Shown here piece by piece: positions 1 through 7,182 of a stretch of DNA of 22,051 nucleotides (position 1 is the stretch's first letter; the number at the start of each line of letters is the position of its first letter). The notes beneath the pieces were generated by a model. The model was not told the origin of the DNA. It saw only the letters and a program-made list of their open reading frames with translations, and ran no database searches. Origin of the DNA: Pleurotus ostreatus/Saccharomyces cerevisiae fusant (taxonomy: Eukaryota > Opisthokonta); assembly GCA_024196135.1 (NCBI GenBank), contig JAMQCK010000468.1, positions 1 to 22,051 of the forward strand. The letters are read 5' to 3'. Both the position numbers and the translations under genes were made by a program.

Positions 1-474
1 ATGCACCGCCACCCACGTCCCCCTCTACCCTCCCTCCCTACCTCTTCCTCCTCCCTCCGTGACGCCGTAGCGACGCTTTTCACGCGCGCGGCTTTCATTG
101 TCACCCTATATACATCCATATTATGTTCTATATACTTTATATATTGCTAGATTATAGTTTTTTTCGCACTAGCAGCGAAGTGAGGCGGCGAGGGCGCGCG
201 TGCAACGCGTGCCGACGCGGTGAGGGCAGGCGCGGGGCCGCCTTGATGCGCCAATGACGCCATCACGCGCCATCACGCGCCGCCCCGACGTCGGGAAGAG
301 CACGCGACGCGCGCATCACGGCCGCAGCGCCGGATAAGGCAGCCACCCGACGGCGCCGGCGCCTCTGGCGGCTGCGAGCTCGGCATCTGCCGGGCTCGAC
401 AACCGCATCGTGGGATTTCAACCCACAGTACGTCAGTATAGGGTCAGGTTTAAACCAGGCTTACAGCATTAGCT
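1..474 (-). mobile_element. TIR-A: end of a long-TIR DNA element (partial)
   Basis: This is the terminal part of a long-TIR element whose rest lies left of the window. Its last 15 bases, read inward on the minus strand (AGCTAATGCTGTAAG), are identical to the left end of TIR-C at 17716. It also shares with the TIR-C right arm a GCGCATCACGGCC block followed by ATAAGGCAG (about 310-342 here, 21293-21326 there). Because the AGCTA-type end faces right, TIR-A is reversed relative to TIR-C. Bases 1-107 are GC- and pyrimidine-rich element interior without a credible gene. At 475 the sequence changes to open gag coding of Gypsy-1, so the boundary is sharp. No transposase is seen in the visible part. 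Confidence 0.8.
108..474. repeat. TIR arm of TIR-A
   Basis: The arm starts at an AT-rich inner edge (about 108-170, many TATA-like steps), as in the other arms of this family, then becomes CpG-rich. It holds an ACGCGT site (205-210), a subterminal hairpin with arms GTGGG (410-414) and CCCAC (422-426), the GGTTTAAACC block (448-457) and the terminal TTACAGCATTAGCT (461-474). The partner arm is off-window. The inner limit is set by analogy with TIR-C and is approximate. Confidence 0.75.
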
Positions 475-482
475 GAACAAGG
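475..482. other. predicted 8-bp target duplication of TIR-A
   Basis: The eight bases GAACAAGG directly after the TIR-A terminus are the expected right copy of its target site duplication, by analogy with the exact 8-bp duplication around TIR-C. The left copy would lie beyond the window, so this is a prediction. Confidence 0.5.
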
Positions 483-3400
483 TAGTGGGGGGCCATCGTT
501 TCAGCGGTCGTTGAGGCCTCCTGAGCGCGCACCGCGTGCTACCCTGGCTCCTCTACCAGGAGCAGGGCGACGCGCGCGTATCCTCGACTCAGTCGCGCAG
601 CAACAGCAGAGGGACACACCTCCACATATACCTCTGCCTCAGTGGGGGGGATCTCAGCTAGTGCCTCCTCCCTTCCCCTCCGTCACAACCACAGGACCGC
701 AAGCTGGAAAGGGCGGTGGAGGATCTCCATCGGGAGGATCAGGATCGCCCGGTAGCAGGTCCCCTCGGGCAGGGCCCCCGAGCGGAGGACCCCCTGGAGG
801 AGGAGGACCACCCGGCGGCGCGCCGAATCCAGGCGGAGGAGGTTACCCAGGAGGAGCGCCTCCCCCTGGCGGAGGAGGACCGCCAGGAGGTGGAGGAGGG
901 CCGCCAGGAGGCGGAGGAGGACCACCAGGAGGTGGAGGAGGATACCCCGGAGGAGCGCCACCCCCAGGCGGAGGAGGACCTCCGGGAGGTGGCGGCGGGC
1001 CCCCAGGAGGCGCGCCGCCCTTTCCGCCAGGATTACCTCGGAACGAGGACCAGTGGCAGGTCAACCGCAAGATTCCCTTAAGCGAAATCCCCAAATGGGA
1101 TGGAGAGGGCTCTACGCTCATCGACTACGTGATCGCGCTGCAAGAGCTTGTACGACTCGGGCCATTAGTCGAAGCTGGACTAGCGCAGTACGCGCCCAAG
1201 GCGTGGTCGGGAAAAGCCGCCTCCTGGTGGCACACCATGCCTTTCGCCTCACGCATCTTCATCACCAGCTCCTGGGAGCAGCTCATGCTTACCATACGGG
1301 ACCAGTTCATGTCGGACGAATGGCTACAAGATCGTCGCAACGAGTTCAACGATATGGAGTTTAGGAAGGGCTCAGGCAACAAGGAAGAGACCCCACTCCA
1401 GTACCTACAGCGCCGCATCAGGCTGGCTTACTTCATCTTCTCCGAGCTGGGAGATTCACACGCCTTCGTCTACGAGGTTTTACGCAACATCCCGTCGGAA
1501 TGGCGCTCCACGCTGAGCGATCGCCTGCAGTCGAACGTGTACGAGATGGTCACCACGGCCGCCCACTTCGAGAAGTCCTTGGTCAGCCTGTGGGAGCTGC
1601 ATTACCGCTCGAAAGCTACTCCCTCTAACCCCTCGACCAACCCAATTACGAGGCCGGCTCGTCCGTACTTCTTCAAGAAGGGAGCTCGGCAAGTGGAGAT
1701 TGAGGAAGTACCGGATGAAGAAGGCCAGCAGCTCCATCCCATTCCGTTCGAAGAAGGAGTGCTCCTGGAGGAGATTCAGCCGGCAAGAGAAGCCGCCGCG
1801 GCCGACACCCGACCACCACGTCGACCACCTCCCCCACGACAGGAGTGGCCGAAGGGGAAGACCATCAATGGCTACTCTTTCTCCAGGCGCGACGACGTCA
1901 AGAGCGCCGTAGCGCCGCAGAAGGATGGGTGCTTCATCTGCACCAGCCCGTTCCACTTCGCGCGCGACTGCCCTCACTTCGGGAAATGGGATGCGCTTCG
2001 CCGGGCGAACCTAGTAGTCGTGGACCAGGAAGAGCTAGATAAATCTGATCAGGAGTACATTGCTATGCTTGTATCGACCCAATCCATCTCTGATTCCGCT
2101 TATAACGGTCCTACGGACCTCTCGAGTGAGCACCGGAGCGCCATGTGGACAGGCGCCTGGAGTGAGCATGCACGATCGGCTTCTCTCCCCCTTAACCGTA
2201 ACCAGCGACGGTGTGAGGAGGGAGAGAAGCGGAAAGCCTGGAAGCATAAGGGAAAACAGCGAGAGGTGCCGTTCCTCACGCCACGAAAGGAGCGCCGAGC
2301 CTCTCCCAAGCCAGGCTCTGCCGCCGCGTACGCAATTCACAAACATGGCCTAGTCGAGGTGCCCGTATACCAGGCCTGCGCGGCCGACTCGCCCATCTTC
2401 TATGCGCCGAAACTGGCGTCCCACCCAGCCGGCTATAGCGCGTTGGATTCTCGCTCTCTACAGTGCTCCGTGTCCATCGGCTCGCCGGACGCTCCCCCTA
2501 TAGCGGGACGATTGGACTCGGGCGCGGACTTGACGCTGATATCCGAAGAGTACTACGAGACAGTCCCGGACCTCCCCAGACCCAAGGAAGGGATGCGCAT
2601 GAAGTTGTACCATCTAACAGGCGAAGCCACGATCCTGGGCTACACGCGCTTCCTGATGTACGCTACTACGGACACGGGAGAGCGCGTCGCCTTCGAGGTC
2701 GAAGCATACGTAGTAAGGGGCATGAAGGTCCCTCTACTGCTAGGCGAAGACTTCCATACTGCCTATGAGCTCAACGTCCAGCGCTATGCGAACGGTACCT
2801 CCGCAGTCCGAGTGGGCAGGTCTGGAAGAGTTATCCCAGCGTCGTCCTCCCGCCGCGTGCATGTGGGCTTCTCCGTCTTCAAGAACGATGACAGCCAATC
2901 GTTCGTGCGTGCTAGGGCACGGCGACGTTCCAAGGCTGCAGCACGCGCTGCTGCCGCGAATACGGCCCCCATCCCCGTTTACGCGGCGGAAGACTACATT
3001 ATCGTTCAGGGCAGCGTACATAACATCAAGGTGGAGGCGCCGACCGACGGGAGACGGGACTGGCTAATCGAACGGATGGCTATTGGTACGGACGACGGCT
3101 CCATCATGTCCGCGCCCCTCACATGGATCCCTTCGGAATCGCCGTACATCCCCATGGCTAACCCTGGATCGCGGCCTCACTATATTCGCAAGGGCGATCT
3201 CGTCGGGTACTTGCACAGCCCGGAAGACTGGATTGACAAGCCCATTGACGACGAGGAGCGCCAGCAGCAGGCGGCGTCGCTGGAGGTCATCCACACCGTG
3301 ATTCAAGGCTCGCTACGACAACAAGACCTGCATGCACCCAGACCAGACGTGCGAGACGACGGAGCAGGCCCATGTCCGCCACACGACAAGACAGACTCGG

Positions 3401-4782
3401 CGGAGGATGACGAGTTGTGGGGTCCTAAGACCACGGCCTTGCCGGACGAACCATTACCGGACCTACCCCTCGATGAACTCGTGAACCTGGGTCCCGACAT
3501 CCCCGACGAGTACAAAGCGCCTTTAGCTGAGGTATTGCGGCGTAACGCGCGAGCCTTCGGTACCAACGGGCGGCTCGGGGAAGTGGATACGAAAGTACGC
3601 ATTCCCTTGAAGGACGGAGCCCAACCAATCTCTCTACCGGGCTACAGCGCTTCACCCCTGAAGCGCGAGGTCATAGAAAAGCAGGTCAATGAGTGGCTGG
3701 AGAAGGAGGTTATAGAGGCTTCCCAGAGTCCATGGGGCTTCCCGGTTGTAGTCGTCTTCCGCAACGGCAAAGCTCGATGTGCCATTGACTACCGCAAGCT
3801 CAACGCCATGACCATCCCCGACGAATTCCCCATACCGCGGCAGGCGGAGATCATCCAGACGCTGTCGGGCGCCCAGGTTATCAGCTCCTTTGACGCGCTA
3901 GCGGGATTCACGCAGCTGCGCATGGCAGACGAGGACAAGGAGAAGACAGCATTTCGCAGCCATATGGGGTTATTCCAGTTCAAACGTATGCCCTTCGGGC
4001 TGCGTAATGGCCCATCTATCTTTCAGAGAGTAATGCAGAGCGTCTTAGCGCCGTATCTCTGGCTTTTCGCGCTGGTCTACATCGATGATATTGTCGTCTT
4101 CAGCAAATCCTGGGACGACCATTTAGTGCATTTGGATCAGGTCTTGAGTGCCATCGCGCGCGCCGGCATCACACTATCCCCCAAGAAGTGCTTCATCGGG
4201 TACTCCTCCATACTTCTTCTAGGCCAGAAGGTTTCACGACTGGGCTTGTCCACACACGAGGAGAAAATTCAAGCGATTCAGGAACTCGAACGACCTAAGA
4301 CCGTCTCGGACCTGCAGCGCTTCCTCGGCATGGTCGTGTACTTCTCCATGTATATCCCGTTCTATTCGTACATCGCGGCGCCGTTATTCAGGCTGCTCAA
4401 GAAGGGCGCCAGATGGGACTGGCAGGCGGAGCACGAAATCGCGTTTCGGCAGGCGAAGGATGCTTTGATGCAAGCGCCGGTTCCTAGGCCACCCCATGCT
4501 GGGACGGCCATATCGCTTATATACGGATGCCTCCGATGTTGCCATTGGCGCTTGCCTTCAGCAAGTTCAGCCGATCAAGGTGGGCGACTTGGAGGGCACT
4601 CCGGCGTACAAGCGCCTGCAAGCGGCTTGGGACAAAGGGCAGCCCGTCCCATCTATGTACACCTCGTACAAGGACTCGGCAGAACAGGATTCACCAGACG
4701 TGTGGGCGGAGACTCTCGACAATACCACGGTCCATGTCGAGCGCGTCCTCGTGTATTGGAGTCGCACTCTGCAGCCCGCTGA
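475..4782 (+). CDS. Gypsy-1 Gag-protease-reverse transcriptase polyprotein (N-terminus missing)
   Basis: Gag forms the capsid shell, the aspartic protease cleaves the polyprotein and the RT copies the RNA to cDNA. The frame is open from the TIR-A boundary; no ATG lies near, so the true start was separated by the insertion. Numbering from the TTG at 511: a Gly/Pro-rich tract (about 65-170), a retrotransposon-gag/capsid-like region (about 178-360), a CX2CX4HX4C zinc knuckle at 474-487, the protease motif DSGA at 669-672, and RT from about 1030 with a catalytic FDAL aspartate and YIDD at 1190-1193. Gag, protease and RT are fused without a gag-pol shift. Downstream of about 4484 this frame is no longer homologous to pol and ends at TGA 4780-4782; RNase H continues in the +1 frame. 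The family is certain; activity is doubtful. Confidence 0.93.
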   Translation, partial: EQGSGGPSFQRSLRPPERAPRATLAPLPGAGRRARILDSVAQQQQRDTPPHIPLPQWGGSQLVPPPFPSVTTTGPQAGKGGGGSPSGGSGSPGSRSPRAGPPSGGPPGGGGPPGGAPNPGGGGYPGGAPPPGGGGPPGGGGGPPGGGGGPPGGGGGYPGGAPPPGGGGPPGGGGGPPGGAPPFPPGLPRNEDQWQVNRKIPLSEIPKWDGEGSTLIDYVIALQELVRLGPLVEAGLAQYAPKAWSGKAASWWHTMPFASRIFITSSWEQLMLTIRDQFMSDEWLQDRRNEFNDMEFRKGSGNKEETPLQYLQRRIRLAYFIFSELGDSHAFVYEVLRNIPSEWRSTLSDRLQSNVYEMVTTAAHFEKSLVSLWELHYRSKATPSNPSTNPITRPARPYFFKKGARQVEIEEVPDEEGQQLHPIPFEEGVLLEEIQPAREAAAADTRPPRRPPPPRQEWPKGKTINGYSFSRRDDVKSAVAPQKDGCFICTSPFHFARDCPHFGKWDALRRANLVVVDQEELDKSDQEYIAMLVSTQSISDSAYNGPTDLSSEHRSAMWTGAWSEHARSASLPLNRNQRRCEEGEKRKAWKHKGKQREVPFLTPRKERRASPKPGSAAAYAIHKHGLVEVPVYQACAADSPIFYAPKLASHPAGYSALDSRSLQCSVSIGSPDAPPIAGRLDSGADLTLISEEYYETVPDLPRPKEGMRMKLYHLTGEATILGYTRFLMYATTDTGERVAFEVEAYVVRGMKVPLLLGEDFHTAYELNVQRYANGTSAVRVGRSGRVIPASSSRRVHVGFSVFKNDDSQSFVRARARRRSKAAARAAAANTAPIPVYAAEDYIIVQGSVHNIKVEAPTDGRRDWLIERMAIGTDDGSIMSAPLTWIPSESPYIPMANPGSRPHYIRKGDLVGYLHSPEDWIDKPIDDEERQQQAASLEVIHTVIQGSLRQQDLHAPRPDVRDDGAGPCPPHDKTDSAEDDELWGPKTTALPDEPLPDLPLDELVNLGPDIPDEYKAPLAEVLRRNARAFGTNGRLGEVDTKVRIPLKDGAQPISLPGYSASPLKREVIEKQVNEWLEKEVIEASQSPWGFPVVVVFRNGKARCAIDYRKLNAMTIPDEFPIPRQAEIIQTLSGAQVISSFDALAGFTQLRMADEDKEKTAFRSHMGLFQFKRMPFGLRNGPSIFQRVMQSVLAPYLWLFALVYIDDIVVFSKSWDDHLVHLDQVLSAIARAGITLSPKKCFIGYSSILLLGQKVSRLGLSTHEEKIQAIQELERPKTVSDLQRFLGMVVYFSMYIPFYSYIAAPLFRLLKKGARWDWQAEHEIAFRQAKDALMQAPVPRPPHAGTAISLIYGCLRCCHWRLPSASSADQGGRLGGHSGVQAPASGLGQRAARPIYVHLVQGLGRTGFTRRVGGDSRQYHGPCRARPRVLESHSAAR
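700..1020 (+). repeat. Gly/Pro-rich low-complexity repeat within gag
   Basis: Purine-rich tandem units related to ggaggaggaccaccaggagg repeat with small changes and encode runs of GGGG-PP, with occasional GGYPGGAP. This is an intrinsically disordered, collagen-like linker before the capsid region. The units are close in sequence, so copy number probably varies between copies of the element. Confidence 0.85.
4469..4496 (+). other. +1 frame change between RT and RNase H of Gypsy-1
   Basis: Pol homology leaves the frame of 475-4782 and continues in the frame of 4496-7045. The new frame is open from 4469 and the protein homology switches around 4481-4487, within gttcctaggc. One extra base there, or a +1 ribosomal slip, would explain it. 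The CCT AGG C context resembles the CUU AGG C slip site known from yeast Ty1, but the RT/RNase H border is an unusual place for a programmed shift, so a simple insertion is more likely. Confidence 0.8.
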
Positions 4783-7045
4783 GCGCAACTACAGCGCGAC
4801 GGAGAGGGAGGCTTTGGGCGCTAAGGAAGCCCTCGTGAAGTTTCAGCCTATCATCGAGGGCGAGCACATTTTGCTCATAACGGACCATGCCGCACTGCAG
4901 TGGGCGCGCGTGTACGAGAACGCGAATCGACGACTAGCGGCGTGGGGGGCGGTGTTCGCAGCCTATCCGAACCTCAGGATCATTCACCGGCCGGGACGTA
5001 TCCACTCCAACGTCGACCCATTATCACGACTGCCTCGGGTTCCGCCGCACAGCTCGCCGACTCGCGACAAGGCCGCGCACATACCCGTGGATGAAGCTAA
5101 GCTGTCGTGGCGACAGGCTGCGGAGGACGAGGACCAGCGCAAGCCCGCGCAGCGTGCAGCATTCGCAGTAACAACGGGTCCAAGCGTCCTCTTTTGGGAA
5201 GAACTGCTGGAAAACAAGGACGGCGTAGCCCCTTTCGGAGCCTACGCTATACAGACGCGGCGCCAGAAGCGGGCGGAGGAATTAAGGCAAGCCGTGTCAG
5301 ACGGCACGCCCGGACCCCGGACTACTCAGTCGCCGGACGATCGCGACTCCGAATCGGCAGCACCAGACGCGGACGACAGCTCAGTACATGATTCCGAAGA
5401 GGATTTACCCTTCGCGAACGGAGATCATTGGACGTACCCACCAGGAGTGCCAGACTTTCAGGCAGAGGAAGAACCACAGCCCCACCTGCTAGTACATCTC
5501 TCGCAGGAGATAATCGCGCGCTTCGCCGAAGGCTACAAGACCGACGCGTTCTTCAGCAAGCATGTTGTAGAACAGGAACCGAACGCCCAGACGCTGCTCA
5601 CCCCGTCGCGGTTCCAGAAAGCCTCGAATGGGCTGCTTTACTTCATCAATGCGGACTGGCAGTACAGACTATGCGTGCCGAAAAGCGAAGTTAACTACGT
5701 GCTGCGACTAATTCACGACTCGCCTTTCGAAAGCGCGCACGCCGGAGCTACCAGGTTCATATCGCGTATCCGCGATCACTTCTTTTGGCCTTCTTTGCTC
5801 AAGGATGCCGACCAGTTCGCCCGGACGTGTGACGTCTGCCAGAAGATCAAATACGACCGGTCAGGCAAGCAAGGAGGACTGCGTCCAGCGCACGTACCGC
5901 AGCGACCCTTCCAGACCGTTTCCTTGGACCTTATTACGGGCCTTCCTCCGTCAGGCAAGGAGAAGTACACCGCCATCTTAGTCATCGTCGATAAGCTGTC
6001 CAAGTTCGCGATGTTCATACCTACGTTCAACCAGCTCAAGCGAGAAGAGTTCGCACGGATCTTCGTGGAGCGAGTGGTGCACGTCTACGGCCTACCGGAA
6101 AGAATTATCACCGACCGCGACGCGCGCTGGGCAACCGACTTCTGGAAGTCCGTAGTCTCTTTCTACGGAAGCACTATGGCGCTCTCCTCCTCGCATCACC
6201 CGCAGACGGACGGTCAAACGGAAGTGATGAACGCGACGCTTGAGCAGATGCTCCGCGCCTATGCAACGCCGGATCGCTCATCCTGGGCGAAATGGTTAAG
6301 CGTTCTGGCGGCGTCTTACAACTCAAGTGTGCACGCCTCGACGAGGTTCACCCCCAACTTCTTGCTCTATGGCTATAGTCCCAGCTCGTTTGCCGGCCTC
6401 TTCAAGGCATCCCAGAAGGAGGTAGAGCGACCCGAGCTCCCCAGCCGGATGGCGGAGGATTTCATCGAAGAATTGGAGCTGTACCGCCAAGCCGCAAGGG
6501 AATCTGTAGTACTAGCACAAGAGCGCCAGGCACGGGCGTATAACAAAGGACGCAAGCCGCCGGTGCAGTTCGAAGTAGGCGACTGGGCGCTGGTCAACCC
6601 GCACTCCTTGGAGCTAGTGGAGTCCGAAGGCAATGGTGCTAAGCTGGTACAAAGGGCCCTCGGCCCCTTCGAGGTCATGGAGAAGATCAACCCCTTGGTT
6701 TACCGGCTTCGACTACCCGCAAACTATCCTATGCATACAGTCTTCAACTTGGCTCACTTACGCAAGTATCACCCGTCGCCGGAGCGCTTTGGAGAACGTA
6801 CCACCTTGCCGGACACCCGGGACATGTTGCCGTCACAGGAGGAATACGAGGTTCAAGCTATCCTCGGGCATCGCTTCACGAAAAAGAAGACGGGAAATCG
6901 CTTGCAATACCTGGTGCGATGGAAGAATTACGGCCCAGAGGACGACCAATGGATTACGGAAGACGCGCTACGCAACTCGCCTTTGCTCAGGAAGGAATAC
7001 TGGCGAATGAAGGAGAAATCGTCGGGCGACGCAGCGCCGCGATAA
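4496..7045 (+). CDS. Gypsy-1 RNase H-integrase-chromodomain part of Pol
   Basis: This is the C-terminal half of Pol: RNase H removes the RNA template, integrase inserts the cDNA, and the chromodomain probably directs integration to marked chromatin. The ATG at 4496 is internal and not a true start. Residues from 4496: RNase H begins with YTDASD (Asp 11), followed by an unusually long insertion (about 25-80) before YWSRTLQPAERNYSATEREAL; an integrase zinc finger HX7HX29CX2C at 407, 415, 445 and 448; the catalytic triad Asp 478, Asp 540, Glu 576 with the canonical D,D35E spacing; a GPF-type region (about 710-750); and a chromodomain at about 784-838 with YLVRWKNYGPEDDQW. All visible catalytic residues are intact. 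It ends at TAA 7043-7045, 137 bases before the next ATG. Confidence 0.94.
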   Translation: MLGRPYRLYTDASDVAIGACLQQVQPIKVGDLEGTPAYKRLQAAWDKGQPVPSMYTSYKDSAEQDSPDVWAETLDNTTVHVERVLVYWSRTLQPAERNYSATEREALGAKEALVKFQPIIEGEHILLITDHAALQWARVYENANRRLAAWGAVFAAYPNLRIIHRPGRIHSNVDPLSRLPRVPPHSSPTRDKAAHIPVDEAKLSWRQAAEDEDQRKPAQRAAFAVTTGPSVLFWEELLENKDGVAPFGAYAIQTRRQKRAEELRQAVSDGTPGPRTTQSPDDRDSESAAPDADDSSVHDSEEDLPFANGDHWTYPPGVPDFQAEEEPQPHLLVHLSQEIIARFAEGYKTDAFFSKHVVEQEPNAQTLLTPSRFQKASNGLLYFINADWQYRLCVPKSEVNYVLRLIHDSPFESAHAGATRFISRIRDHFFWPSLLKDADQFARTCDVCQKIKYDRSGKQGGLRPAHVPQRPFQTVSLDLITGLPPSGKEKYTAILVIVDKLSKFAMFIPTFNQLKREEFARIFVERVVHVYGLPERIITDRDARWATDFWKSVVSFYGSTMALSSSHHPQTDGQTEVMNATLEQMLRAYATPDRSSWAKWLSVLAASYNSSVHASTRFTPNFLLYGYSPSSFAGLFKASQKEVERPELPSRMAEDFIEELELYRQAARESVVLAQERQARAYNKGRKPPVQFEVGDWALVNPHSLELVESEGNGAKLVQRALGPFEVMEKINPLVYRLRLPANYPMHTVFNLAHLRKYHPSPERFGERTTLPDTRDMLPSQEEYEVQAILGHRFTKKKTGNRLQYLVRWKNYGPEDDQWITEDALRNSPLLRKEYWRMKEKSSGDAAPR

Positions 7046-7130
7046 CCGCGCCGAGTTGTAGGTCCACTATCAACGCGTCACGTGCTCCGCAGCGCGTCAT
7101 ACCCACGAGACGAGATTTGTATCACACCCT

Positions 7131-7137
7131 TATATTA
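7131..7137 (+). promoter_or_regulatory. possible TATA box and leader of the post-pol reading frame
   Basis: The 137-bp gap after pol holds a TATATTA in an AT-rich patch (7128-7150), followed by a pyrimidine-rich run (about 7161-7180) and a good initiator context, CCCACCATGTCG, at 7183. The arrangement resembles a fungal core promoter with a CT-rich start region and could make a separate mRNA for the downstream frame. This is a motif-level inference only. Confidence 0.35.
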
Positions 7138-7182
7138 ACGAAATTTTCTTATCAATCTGATCATTCCTTCCTTCCTCCCACC

